Shown in pieces: positions 25,662-33,768 of a stretch of DNA of 64,000 nt. Position numbers and translations under genes: made by a program. Position 1 is the first letter of the stretch; each line of letters starts with the position of its first letter. The notes under the pieces are model-generated. The model did not search any database. It saw nothing but the letters and a program-made list of their open reading frames with translations, and had not been told where the DNA came from. The DNA comes from AC-32 sp963746155 (lineage in GTDB: Bacteria > Actinomycetota > Thermoleophilia > Gaiellales > Gaiellaceae), in contig CAVVAB010000009.1 of assembly GCA_963746155.1 (NCBI GenBank), forward strand, positions 310,001-374,000, written 5' to 3'.

Positions 25662-26400
25662 CAAGTGGAGCTCGATCAAGCACAAGAAGGGCGCCGCCGA
25701 CAAGAAGCGCGGCCAGCTCTTTTCGAAGCTCTCGCGCGCCCTTATCGTCGCCGCGCGGGACGGTGGGCCCGACCCGGCCTCGAATCTCGCGCTCGCGAAC
25801 GCAATCGAGAAGGCGCGCTCCTACTCGATGCCCAAGGACAACATCGAGCGTGCAATCGCGCGAGGCTCCGGCGCGGACGCCGACGCAGACAGTTTCGAGC
25901 AGATCGTGTACGAGGGCTACGGGCCGAGCGGCGTGGCCGTGCTCGTGGAGGCTCTCACGGACAACCGCAACCGCACGGCCGCAGAGGTCCGCGCCGCGTT
26001 CAGCAAGCACGACGGGAACCTGGGCGGCTCAGGCTCGGTCGCGTGGCTCTTCGAGCGGCGCGGGCTGATCTTCGTCGAGGCCGAGGGCGTGGACGAGGAC
26101 GAGCTCACGCTCGCGGCCGCGGACGGCGGAGCCGAGGATGTCGAGCTCGACGGCTCGAGCTTCCGGGTCACCGCCGCGCCCGAGGACCTCGCCTCGGTTC
26201 GCGACGCGATCCAGCGAGCGGGCATCGCGGTCGAGTCCTCCGAGCTGACGATGGTCCCCAAGACGACGGTCAACCTCGACGAAGAGAGTGCGGCGAAGAA
26301 GACGCTTCACCTGATCGACGCGCTCGAGGAGAGCGACGACGTCCAGGACGTCTATGCCAACTTCGACATCTCCGAGCAGGTGATGGAGGCGGTCGTCTAG
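25648..26400 (+). CDS. YebC/PmpR-family translation or regulatory factor
   Basis: 250 aa with the invariant start MSGHSKWSSIKHKKGAADKK, the NIERAIARGSG helix and the YEGYGPSGVAVLVE strand. The family was long called a transcription regulator; recent work links members to translation of difficult sequences. Overlaps pdxT by 14 bp. pdxT-yebC-ruvCAB proximity is common in Actinobacteria; here yebC and ruvC are separated by a minus-strand gene. Its stop overlaps that gene's stop by 2 bp. Confidence 0.93.
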   Translation: MSGHSKWSSIKHKKGAADKKRGQLFSKLSRALIVAARDGGPDPASNLALANAIEKARSYSMPKDNIERAIARGSGADADADSFEQIVYEGYGPSGVAVLVEALTDNRNRTAAEVRAAFSKHDGNLGGSGSVAWLFERRGLIFVEAEGVDEDELTLAAADGGAEDVELDGSSFRVTAAPEDLASVRDAIQRAGIAVESSELTMVPKTTVNLDEESAAKKTLHLIDALEESDDVQDVYANFDISEQVMEAVV

Positions 26401-27120
26401 CGGATGCGGTACGGGGCGCAGTTCCGGGCGTGGTTCCCGGCGCGATCCCAGGCCTTCACGCAGAACAGGTAGCGACCCGGGCGGAGCTGGATCGGAAGGG
26501 GCCTGGCGCTCGAGAAGCGTGAGCGGCTTGGCCCAGGCCGTGCGGACGAACGGGAACGATCGGGCAAGCACCGTGTAGCCGCCCCGCCACAGGAGTGTCG
26601 CGCGGTAGCGGACCTCTCCGCGGTCGTCGGCTGCCCGCACTGCGAAGCGCGCGCGCTTACCGCGGCGCCCGTTACCGCTGATGGCGCGGACCCTCGGCTT
26701 GGCGTGATCGGGGATCTTGACGGTGAACGACCCGACGTCGCTGTAGACGTCGCCGAGCTTCACCCGCCAGTAGTACGTCTGTGCGCCGTAGGCTCGTGCC
26801 GGGGTTGCCGCCGTCCAGCAGTTGTAGTTCCGCGCCGGGCAGGTGTGGATCTCGGTGCCCGCGATCTGCCCGGTGCCGAAGGCCGGATCCGTGGAGAGCT
26901 GCCAGGAGACCGCGACCGTCCCCTTCCTCGGTGCGTCCGGCCAGACGGGCAGCCAGCGGTACGTGATGTACGCGCCGGGCTTGAGCGTGATCGTGGCGCC
27001 GCTCGTGGGCGTGAGGAGCGCCACAGTCGGCGCGGCCGTTGCCGACCCGGCGACGCAGAGAGTCAGCGCCACAGCCGAAACGGCTGAGACGGCAAGACGG
27101 GCAAGGCGGCTGGGCGGCAT
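26397..27120 (-). CDS. Secreted Fn3/Ig-like protein of unknown function (apparent frameshift)
   Basis: About 240 aa. A signal peptide (SRLARLAVSAVSAVALTLCV) is followed by one or two beta-sandwich-like repeats (AYGAQTYYWRVKLGDVYSDV, then RYLFCVKAWDRAGNHARNC). One extra base near 26520 changes frame; after correction the protein ends at 26397 with a Cys-containing tail. ATG 27120 follows AGAGGAGCC, overriding an upstream in-frame Met. No enzyme motif. Inserted between yebC and ruvC on the opposite strand. Confidence 0.6.
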
Positions 27121-27239
27121 CCGTGGCTCCTCTGGGCGGACGAGCGGGTATCCGTTCATCGGCCGAAGGGCGGCGGAGGTCAACACTCGGCTGAGGGCGG
27201 TGACGAAGGAACGTCCGGTCCGGTGCTTAAGGTGGCGCC

Positions 27240-27728
27240 GTGAAGGTCCTGGGCATCGATCCGGGTACGGCAGCGTGCGGTTACGGCATCGTCAACGAGC
27301 AAGGCGGGCGCCTCAAAGCCGTCTATCACGGCTGGTGGCAGACGCCTGCCGGGCGCCGTCCAGAGTTGCGCCTGAAGACGATCTTCGACGGCGTCGTCGA
27401 GCTGCTGGAGGAGTACGAGCCGGAGGCCGTCGTGCTCGAGGAGTCGTTCGTCGGCGTCGACGCCCGTACCGCGCTCTCCGTCGGGCAGGCGCGGGGCGCC
27501 GTGCTCGTCGCTGCCGCGTCGTTCGGCGTCGAGTGCGCTGAGTACGCGCCTGCGCGCGTGAAGCAGGCGGTCTGCGGCTACGGCCGCGCCGAGAAGGCGC
27601 AGGTGCAGCGGATGGTGATGGCGATCCTCGGCATGCGAACGCCCCCGAAGACGCACCATGCATCGGACGCGCTCGCGGTCGCGATCTGCCACGCGCTGGC
27701 CCCGCCGCTGCTCGAGATCGCCGGCTAG
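27240..27728 (+). CDS. ruvC: Holliday junction resolvase RuvC
   Basis: 162 aa. It nicks four-way junctions delivered by RuvAB. Acidic catalytic residues Asp7 (GIDPGT), Glu in VVLEESF (67-68) and Asp143 (HHASDALAVAICH) are present, with the RNase H-like fold. GTG 27240 follows TAAGGT (27228-27233) by 6 nt, a leaderless-type promoter. Confidence 0.95.
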   Translation: MKVLGIDPGTAACGYGIVNEQGGRLKAVYHGWWQTPAGRRPELRLKTIFDGVVELLEEYEPEAVVLEESFVGVDARTALSVGQARGAVLVAAASFGVECAEYAPARVKQAVCGYGRAEKAQVQRMVMAILGMRTPPKTHHASDALAVAICHALAPPLLEIAG

Positions 27729-27817
27729 CGCAAGCTCCTGGCGACGCTCTCGTAGCGGTCGTCTTTCGCAGCGGCGAGCCGGGCAGGAACATCCGCCTTG
27801 CTGCGTAACCTCTCGGT

Positions 27818-28372
27818 GTGATCGCGCGTCTGCGTGGAAAGCCGGTCGCGCGCGTGGGCGAGCGGCTCGTGCTCGAGGTCGGGGGTGTTGGCTACGCGCT
27901 GTCCGTGACGCCGACGGCGTCGCGGCTCGCCGAGCGTGGGGAGGAGGTGACGCTCGAGACCTATCTCCACGTGCGCGAGGACGCGCTGCAGCTCTACGGG
28001 TTCGCCGAGCCGGCCGAGCGGGAGCTGTTCGAGCACCTGCTCGCGGTCTCGGGGGTTGGGCCGAAGGTCGCGCTCGCGATCGTCTCGGGCTCGCCACCGG
28101 CCGACCTGCGCCGCGCGATCGCGCTCGACGACACCGCACGGTTCGAGGCGATCCCTGGAATCGGCAAGAAGACCGCGCAGCGCGTCGTGCTCGAGCTGAA
28201 GGAGAAGCTCGGCTCGGCCGTCTCCGCGCCCGAGTCCGGCCACGTTGGCGCGCGCGACGCGCTCGTCGAGCTCGGGTTCTCGCCGGTCGAGGCCGAGCGG
28301 GCGCTGGCGCGAGTCGACCCGGAGCTGCCGGTCGAGGAGCAGGTGCGGCAGGCCCTGAGGGAGGCCGCGTGA
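27818..28372 (+). CDS. ruvA: Holliday junction branch-migration protein RuvA
   Basis: 184 aa. N-terminal OB fold (MIARLRGKPV type), two helix-hairpin-helix motifs (VSGVGPKVALAIVSG and IPGIGKKTAQRVVLEL), and the C-terminal RuvB-binding domain (DALVELGFSPVEAERAL). It targets RuvB to junctions. GTG 27818 is 6 nt after TAACCT. Separated from ruvC by 89 bp, with its own -10. Confidence 0.94.
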   Translation: MIARLRGKPVARVGERLVLEVGGVGYALSVTPTASRLAERGEEVTLETYLHVREDALQLYGFAEPAERELFEHLLAVSGVGPKVALAIVSGSPPADLRRAIALDDTARFEAIPGIGKKTAQRVVLELKEKLGSAVSAPESGHVGARDALVELGFSPVEAERALARVDPELPVEEQVRQALREAA

Positions 28373-29400
28373 CCGAGACGGAGACGGAGACCCAGTTTCT
28401 CGCGCCCTCGGCTGTCGCCGAGGAGGACGAGCTCGACCGCTCGCTGCGCCCGCGCCGGCTCGACGAGTTCGTCGGCCAGGAGCGCACCAAGGAGCAGCTC
28501 GCGATCGCGCTCGAGGCGACCCGCACGCGCGGCGAGGCGCTCGACCACGTGCTCCTGATCGGCCCGCCCGGCCTCGGCAAGACCAGCCTCGCCTACATCG
28601 TCCGGGAGGAGCTCGGCGTCGGGCTACGCTCGGCGGCTGGCCCCGCGCTCGAGCGCAAGGGTGACGTCGCCGCGATCCTGACCGCGCTCGGCGAGCGTGA
28701 CGTCCTCTTCATCGACGAGATCCACCGGCTGAGCCGCGCGGTCGAGGAGATCCTGTATCCGGCGCTCGAGGACTTCCGGCTCGACATCGTCGTCGGCCAG
28801 GGCCCCGCGGCGCGCACGCTGACGCTCGACCTGCCGCCCTTCACGCTCATCGGCGCGACGACGCGGACGGGGTTGCTGACGAGCCCGCTGCGCGACCGCT
28901 TCGGGATGACGTTTCGGCTCGAGCACTACGAGCCCGAGGAGCTCGCCCGGATCGTGCGCCGGTCGGCGCGGATTCTCGAGGTCGAGATCCAGGACGAGGC
29001 CGCAGACGAGATCGCGCGCCGCTCGCGCGGGACGCCCCGGATCGCCAACCGCATCCTGCGCCGGGTTCGCGACGTTGCCGAGGTTCGGCACGAGGGCGCG
29101 ATCACGACCGCGATCGCGCGCGAGGCGCTCGAGCTGCTCGAGGTCGACGAGCGCGGCCTCGAGCGGATGGACCGCGCGCTGCTGCGAGCGGTTGTCGAGA
29201 AGTTCGAGGGCGGCCCGGTCGGCCTGTCGACGCTGGCGGTCTCGCTGGGCGAGGAGCCGGACACGATCGAGGACGTCTATGAGCCCTACCTTCTCCAGCT
29301 CGGGTTCATCCAGCGCACCCCGAGGGGCCGCATCGTCACGCGTCTCGGCCGCGAGCACATCGGCGCGCCGGGAGTCGACGTCGACGCGAGCCTCTTCTAG
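28369..29400 (+). CDS. ruvB: Holliday junction ATP-dependent helicase RuvB
   Basis: 343 aa AAA+ motor. Walker A GPPGLGKTS (65-73), Walker B LFIDEIHR, sensor I GATTRTG, Arg finger region SPLRDRFG, and a C-terminal winged helix (GGPVGLSTLAVSLGEEPDTI). GTG 28369 overlaps the ruvA stop as GTGA, so RuvA and RuvB are co-translated. Confidence 0.96.
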   Translation: MTETETETQFLAPSAVAEEDELDRSLRPRRLDEFVGQERTKEQLAIALEATRTRGEALDHVLLIGPPGLGKTSLAYIVREELGVGLRSAAGPALERKGDVAAILTALGERDVLFIDEIHRLSRAVEEILYPALEDFRLDIVVGQGPAARTLTLDLPPFTLIGATTRTGLLTSPLRDRFGMTFRLEHYEPEELARIVRRSARILEVEIQDEAADEIARRSRGTPRIANRILRRVRDVAEVRHEGAITTAIAREALELLEVDERGLERMDRALLRAVVEKFEGGPVGLSTLAVSLGEEPDTIEDVYEPYLLQLGFIQRTPRGRIVTRLGREHIGAPGVDVDASLF

Positions 29401-29718
29401 GTGTCCGAGCTCTGGCTTCCAGGCGTCTCGGGACCGCTCGACGCGCTCGTGTCGCGGATCCTGCAGCGGATCGAGGCCTTCGTCGCCGAGCACGGGAAGC
29501 AGCCCCGCGTGGACATCGACCTCCGCGACGGCGCGACGGTGACGGTCCGCTCGATCTCACCGGAGCCGGGCTTCGGCTTCGTCACGCTCTCGCCGTACTT
29601 CGAAGACGACGACGGAATCCAGGAGTGGATCGTCCCGGTCGGCGCCGTCGGACGCATCACCCTCAGCGTGGCCGAGGAGCACGAGCCGTTCGGCTTCTCG
29701 CTGCCCGACTCCGGCTAG
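29401..29718 (+). CDS. Uncharacterised small protein downstream of ruvB
   Basis: 105 aa, acidic. A helical N-terminus (LVSRILQRIEAFVAEHGKQP) is followed by a small beta-rich domain (VDIDLRDGATVTVRSISPEP, EEHEPFGF). Starts at the base after the ruvB stop, so probably in the ruvAB transcript. No family recognised. Confidence 0.55.
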   Translation: MSELWLPGVSGPLDALVSRILQRIEAFVAEHGKQPRVDIDLRDGATVTVRSISPEPGFGFVTLSPYFEDDDGIQEWIVPVGAVGRITLSVAEEHEPFGFSLPDSG

Positions 29719-29751
29719 GAGGCCGGCACGGCTCGCGCCGGCACGACCTCC
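29718..29751. terminator. Hairpin between convergent genes, probable bidirectional terminator
   Basis: GGAGG CCGGC near 29718 pairs with GCCGG and CCTCC near 29737-29751 around a 9-nt loop. No T-tract. Sits exactly in the 47-bp gap between the ruvB-side gene and the SRPBCC gene. Confidence 0.4.
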
Positions 29752-29765
29752 CCTCGAAGCGGCAC

Positions 29766-30236
29766 TCAGTTGGAAGCCGACTCGGCGTAGTCGGCGAGCA
29801 CTGCCTGCCAGCCCTGGTTGTAGCCGTCCCTGGCCTCCGTGGCCTTGTCGCCCAGCTGATCCCAGCCGCGGTGCTCGAGGTCGACGCGTGTCTTGCCGTC
29901 CTCCTCGGCAAACGTGACCTCGATCTCGGTGCGCGGCCGGTCCTGCTCGCGGCTGGGGCTCCACGCGAGCACGAGTCGGTGTGGCGGCTCGAAGGCGGTC
30001 ACGCGCGCCCACTCGAGCTCCTCGCCCTTCGTCGTGCGCTCGTAGACACGGCCGCCCGGGCCGTCGAAGATCACGCTCTCCGGCGCGGAGCCCGTCTCGC
30101 CGACCTCGATCGAGTGGGTCGCAAGGGGCCACCACTCGTGGATCCGGTCGGTGAACGTCTCGAAGGCGTGCTCGACCGAGCAGTTCACCGACACCGTTCG
30201 GTGGATCGCCTCCGTGCCTGCTGCCTGCGTGCTCAT
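29766..30236 (-). CDS. SRPBCC (AHSA1-like) domain protein
   Basis: 156 aa. START/AHSA1 helix-grip fold signatures: VSVNCSVEHAFETFTDRIHE, FDGPGGRVYERTTKGEELEW and VDLEHRGWDQLG. The family binds hydrophobic ligands or acts as an Hsp90 co-chaperone-like domain. It overlaps the ArsR gene by 4 bp; ArsR/AHSA1 pairs are a widespread bacterial arrangement in which the regulator controls the pair. Confidence 0.85.
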   Translation of the reverse strand: MSTQAAGTEAIHRTVSVNCSVEHAFETFTDRIHEWWPLATHSIEVGETGSAPESVIFDGPGGRVYERTTKGEELEWARVTAFEPPHRLVLAWSPSREQDRPRTEIEVTFAEEDGKTRVDLEHRGWDQLGDKATEARDGYNQGWQAVLADYAESASN

Positions 30237-30544
30237 CCGTTCCTCCTCTCGCTCTCGGCCTCCGCCTTGAAGCTCGCGAGGGCCTGTGACCAGAAGTCGT
30301 CGAAGTAGTCGCGCAGCTCGCCGAGCCCGTCCGGGTCGACGCGGTACAGCCGTCGCGTGCCGTCTCGCCGCTCCCGCACGAGGCCGGCCTCCTTCAACAC
30401 GCGCAGGTGTTGCGACACCGCAGGACGGCTCACGGGAAGCTCGTCCGCGATCTCCCCGACCGCGAGGGCGCCTTGGCGGAGTCGCTCGAAGATCGCCCGG
30501 CGTGTCGGGTCACCCAGCGCATCCATGGCGTTTCGGTAAGCCAT
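30233..30544 (-). CDS. ArsR-family winged-helix transcriptional regulator
   Basis: 103 aa. A complete winged helix: ALGDPTRRAIFERLRQGALA, recognition region ELPVSRPAVSQHLRVLKEAG and wing RRDGTRRLYRV. It lacks the CxC metal site of ArsR/SmtB sensors, so the inducer is unlikely to be a soft metal. Two palindromes at 30546-30573 flank the likely TAGACT -10, pointing to autorepression of the ArsR-SRPBCC operon. Confidence 0.88.
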   Translation of the reverse strand: MAYRNAMDALGDPTRRAIFERLRQGALAVGEIADELPVSRPAVSQHLRVLKEAGLVRERRDGTRRLYRVDPDGLGELRDYFDDFWSQALASFKAEAESERRNG

Positions 30545-30545
30545 G

Positions 30546-30573
30546 ACTTACGTAAGTCTATGCTTACGTAAGT
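30546..30573. promoter_or_regulatory. Tandem palindromic operator of the ArsR-SRPBCC operon
   Basis: ACTTACGTAAGT (30546-30557) and CTTACGTAAG (30563-30572), centres 16 bp apart. On the minus strand TAGACT lies in the spacer between them, overlapping the near one, so a bound dimer would cover the -10 and start. AT-rich against the surrounding sequence. Confidence 0.7.
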
Positions 30574-30579
30574 GGAGAG

Positions 30580-31038
30580 TCAAGCTCTTCGGAACTGGAG
30601 CTCGTGCCAGGAGGGCGTGGGGGCGACCTCCAGCAGCGCCCGGTCGCCGCCGGGCTCGAGGTACGTGAAGTCGGAGGAGCCGTCGTCCCAGGTGACGTCC
30701 AGCCGGCCGTCCTTGACGCGGTGGTCGAGCCACGCGCCACGAAAGACGAGCTTGCGTAGCCAGTAGACGAGCGATTCTCCGTCCACGAGCGAGAGCCGGT
30801 CCCAGTGGCGCACGAGATAGCGACCGAGGTCGCTGCGGGGCTCGTCGATCCGGCCGTCGGCCGTCAGCTCGACGAGGTCCTCCGTCTCCTCGGCCTCCAG
30901 GTCGTTGTCGTCGACGAGGCCCAGCTTGTACGCGGCCGCGGAGACACGCTGCGCGAAGTCCGCGGCGTTGAAGCTGAATTGGAGACGGAGGAACTCGACA
31001 ACGATGTCGTCGCCGGACGAGTAGTTCTCCACGTCCAC
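30580..31038 (-). CDS. Uncharacterised protein
   Basis: 152 aa, acidic. DIVVEFLRLQFSFNAADFAQ, ELTADGRIDEPRSDLGRYLV and a C-terminal beta stretch (RLDVTWDDGSSDFTYLEPGG). No family recognised; no membrane segment. GTG 31038 is preferred to ATG 31089 because TATCCT (31050-31045 on this strand) ends 6 nt upstream. Confidence 0.55.
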   Translation of the reverse strand: MDVENYSSGDDIVVEFLRLQFSFNAADFAQRVSAAAYKLGLVDDNDLEAEETEDLVELTADGRIDEPRSDLGRYLVRHWDRLSLVDGESLVYWLRKLVFRGAWLDHRVKDGRLDVTWDDGSSDFTYLEPGGDRALLEVAPTPSWHELQFRRA

Positions 31039-31134
31039 GGAAAGAGGATAGCCCTGGAACCTGAGGCGTTCGCTTGCGACGCCGACCATGAAAGGCGTGC
31101 CGGCTTTGCCGGTGGGCCCGTCTAGACTGACTCC

Positions 31135-31416
31135 GTGAGCCCGCGGGCGGCCTTGCTCTCCGGTCTGGCCACGGCGGCGCTCGTGCTGCTGGCCGTCTGG
31201 GTCTTCGAGCTGCCGCTCGACCGGGCGGCGGTTCTCGCGCCCGTGCTCGTGCTGGTAGCCGGCGCGACGGCCGGGCTCTTCGTTCTCTGGGCGCGGGTCG
31301 GCTGGGAGTCGATCCGGAAGCGGGACCACCCGTGGCGGATCGTAGGGCTCGGGGTCGGCGTGTTCGTCGTGCTGGTCGTCCTCTCCGCGCTCGGCGTCAG
31401 GCTCCCGCGCGAATAG
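31135..31416 (+). CDS. Small membrane protein
   Basis: 93 aa with three hydrophobic segments: ALLSGLATAALVLLAVWVF, AVLAPVLVLVAGATAGLFVL and IVGLGVGVFVVLVVLSALG. GTG 31135 follows TAGACT (31123-31128) by 6 nt. Function unknown; precedes recJ by 45 bp. Confidence 0.6.
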   Translation: MSPRAALLSGLATAALVLLAVWVFELPLDRAAVLAPVLVLVAGATAGLFVLWARVGWESIRKRDHPWRIVGLGVGVFVVLVVLSALGVRLPRE

Positions 31417-31461
31417 GCGCGTGCCCGATCCGTCCGGCGGCGACCGTACGGTGGACTGCCC

Positions 31462-33339
31462 ATGTCGGACCGTCAGTGGAGACTGCGCGCCCAGGCCGTG
31501 CACGAGGAGGTCGATGCCCTCGCCGGAGAGCTCGGCCTTGCCTCGACTACGGCCGCCGTGCTCATTCGGCGCGGGTACGGAGACGCGGAGAGCGCACGCG
31601 CGTTTCTGGACGCAAAGCTTCCTCGACACGATCCGTTCCTGCTCGGCGACATGGCCGCCGCTTGCGACGCGATCCGGGCGGCGATCGCGGCGGGAAAGCG
31701 GATCTGCGTCCACGGCGACTACGACGCGGACGGAGTGTGCGCGACGGCGCTCGCAGTCCTGGTCCTGCGCGAGCTCGGCGCGGATGTGACGTGGCACCTG
31801 CCGAGCCGCTTCGACGAGGGCTACGGGATCCACGCGGACACGCTCACACGGCTGGCCGAGGAGGGCTGCGGGCTCGTCCTGACCGTCGACTGCGGCGTGA
31901 CTGCCGTGGACGAGGTCGCGCATGCGCGCGAGCTCGGGCTGGACGTCGTCGTCACCGACCACCACCGGGCCGGGGAGGAGCTGCCCGACTGCCCGGTCGT
32001 CGGGCCCTACCGCGGCGACTACCCGTTCCGCGAGCTCTGCGGCACGGGCGTCGCGTGGAAGCTCGGCGAGGCGCTGCTCGGGCCCGAGTCGGAGGCTCTG
32101 GCGCGGCACCTCGACCTCGTCGCGGTGGCGACCGTCGCCGACGTCGTGCCGCTGGTCGACGAGAACCGCGGGCTTGCCGTGGCGGGGCTGCGCGTGCTCG
32201 CGCGGACGCAGAAGCCGGGACTGCGCGAGCTGATGCGCGTGGCCCGAATCGACCCTGCGGCCGTCGACGCGGGCGCGATCGGCTTCCGCCTCGCCCCGCG
32301 CCTGAACGCGGCGGGGCGGCTCGGCCGGCCGGAGGCCGCGCTCGACCTGCTCCTGACCGAGGACAAGGATGAGGGGCGCATGCTCGCCGCGCAGCTCGAG
32401 GAGCTCAACCGCGACCGGCAGGCGGTCGAGGAACGGATTCTCCGCGAGGCGCTGGAGGCGATCGAGGAGTGGCCGGAGCCCCGGAGGCGCCGCCGAGCGT
32501 ACGTGGTCGCCGGCGAGGGCTGGCACGAGGGCGTGATCGGGATCGTCGCCTCGCGCCTGGTCGAGCGCTACAACCGCCCTGTCGTCCTGATCGCCGGCAA
32601 GGAGGGCGACTGGAAGGGCTCCGGGCGCTCGATCCCTAGCTTCGACCTCCACGACGGGCTTGCGGCATGCGCGGGCCACCTCGAGCGCTGGGGTGGGCAC
32701 GCGGCCGCAGCGGGGCTCTCGATCCGCCCAGAGGAGATCGAGGCGTTCGCGGAGGCCCTCGCGGCCGTCGCCGACGGCGAGCTCGTCGAGGACGACCTCA
32801 GGCCCGTGACGACCGTGGACGCCCTCGTCCACGGCGGCGACCTCACGCTCGACCTCAGCACCGAGCTCGCGCAGCTCGCGCCGTTCGGGCTCGGCAACCC
32901 GGGCGTGACGCTGCTGCTGGCCGGCTGCGAGATCGCCGATCTCGGCGCGGTCGGAGAGGGCAAGCACCTCAAGTTCCGCGTGCGCGAGAACGGCCGCGAC
33001 TCGGGCAGCGCGATCGCGTTCCGGTTCGGCCCGCAGCTCGACCGGCTGCGTCGGGTCGGGCACTACGACGTCGCGTTCCGCCTCGAGGAGAACCGCTGGA
33101 ACGGAACCGTCGCCCCGCAGCTGAACGTGCGGCAGGTCTTCGACTCGGACGAGCACTATCTCGAGCGGCGCGAATGGCTCAAGGCCGAGTGGCTCAAGGC
33201 GCCCGAGAAGCGCGAGCCCGAGGCGGCGGCGATCTTCTCCGAGCTCGCGCTGGGCGAGGGACGCACGAAACGGCACCTGCTCGAATCGGCGCGCTTCCTT
33301 GCGATCCTCGACGAGCCCGCGCTCGCCAGGGCCGCCTGA
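31462..33339 (+). CDS. recJ: Single-stranded-DNA-specific exonuclease RecJ
   Basis: 625 aa. It degrades ssDNA 5'-3' in recombination and mismatch repair. DHH-domain metal motifs GDYDADG (85-91), LTVDCGVTAVDEV and TDHHRAGEELPDC are present; DHHA1 signature GGHAAAAGLSI mid-protein; OB fold follows (LKFRVRENG...). The C-terminal about 50 aa are extra and Glu/Ala-rich. TACGGT lies 9 nt before ATG 31462. Confidence 0.93.
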   Translation: MSDRQWRLRAQAVHEEVDALAGELGLASTTAAVLIRRGYGDAESARAFLDAKLPRHDPFLLGDMAAACDAIRAAIAAGKRICVHGDYDADGVCATALAVLVLRELGADVTWHLPSRFDEGYGIHADTLTRLAEEGCGLVLTVDCGVTAVDEVAHARELGLDVVVTDHHRAGEELPDCPVVGPYRGDYPFRELCGTGVAWKLGEALLGPESEALARHLDLVAVATVADVVPLVDENRGLAVAGLRVLARTQKPGLRELMRVARIDPAAVDAGAIGFRLAPRLNAAGRLGRPEAALDLLLTEDKDEGRMLAAQLEELNRDRQAVEERILREALEAIEEWPEPRRRRRAYVVAGEGWHEGVIGIVASRLVERYNRPVVLIAGKEGDWKGSGRSIPSFDLHDGLAACAGHLERWGGHAAAAGLSIRPEEIEAFAEALAAVADGELVEDDLRPVTTVDALVHGGDLTLDLSTELAQLAPFGLGNPGVTLLLAGCEIADLGAVGEGKHLKFRVRENGRDSGSAIAFRFGPQLDRLRRVGHYDVAFRLEENRWNGTVAPQLNVRQVFDSDEHYLERREWLKAEWLKAPEKREPEAAAIFSELALGEGRTKRHLLESARFLAILDEPALARAA

Positions 33340-33358
33340 CGGGCGTACCATTCGGCTC

Positions 33359-33568
33359 ATGCGAATCCTCGACAGTCTGAAGCGGTTCAAGCTGCGGGCG
33401 TTCGATCGGAGCGACTACCGCGCAGAAGGCGGTCGCACGGTCGAGAACACGGACGCCCTCGCGGCGACCGGGGGCCATGGCAACTCGGACCACGGCAGCA
33501 GCGCCGGCCATCCAACGTTCCCGCCCGATTACGTCAAGTCGGACGACGAAGGCCGGCCCCGGCACTGA
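33359..33568 (+). CDS. Uncharacterised 69-aa protein
   Basis: MRILDSLKRFKLRAFDRSDY is a short basic amphipathic start, followed by a Gly/Asp/His-rich low-complexity part ending in DEGRPRH. TACCAT (33346-33351) ends 7 nt before ATG 33359, so it has its own leaderless-type promoter. No family recognised. The following 200 bases (33569-33768) hold only an Arg-rich open frame on the minus strand that I do not call. Confidence 0.5.
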   Translation: MRILDSLKRFKLRAFDRSDYRAEGGRTVENTDALAATGGHGNSDHGSSAGHPTFPPDYVKSDDEGRPRH

Positions 33569-33756
33569 GCGCGACCGGGTGCGCGCGCCTGGGTCGCCAG
33601 GGGCGTTCCCGCCGCGCCGAGTCGTCGAGCGTTAGGAGCACGCGCGCGAGTCGCGCGGCCTTGCGTTCCTGACGGCGTTTGCGCATGGATCGGCGGGTTT
33701 CGCCGTCCGCGCGCCGCCTCCTCTTTCGCGCGAGTCTGGCCCCGGAGGCCCGGGAG

Positions 33757-33762
33757 TACACT
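33757..33762 (+). promoter_or_regulatory. -10 element of rel, leaderless spacing
   Basis: TACACT followed by CTTTGT and ATG 33769. Supports the start at 33769 rather than the in-frame codons upstream. Confidence 0.55.
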
Positions 33763-33768
33763 CTTTGT

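Noticed and set aside
31090..33390. Minus-strand open frame continuing upstream of the gene at 30580-31038 and covering recJ
   Set aside because: Composition is low-complexity Arg/Asp/His and it lies opposite intact recJ. Only the 30580-31038 part has gene-like content and a plausible start.
33534..33686. Small Arg-rich open frame on the minus strand starting MRKRRQERKAARL
   Set aside because: No ribosome-binding site or -10 in position, overlaps the end of the gene at 33359, and composition is as expected from GC skew.
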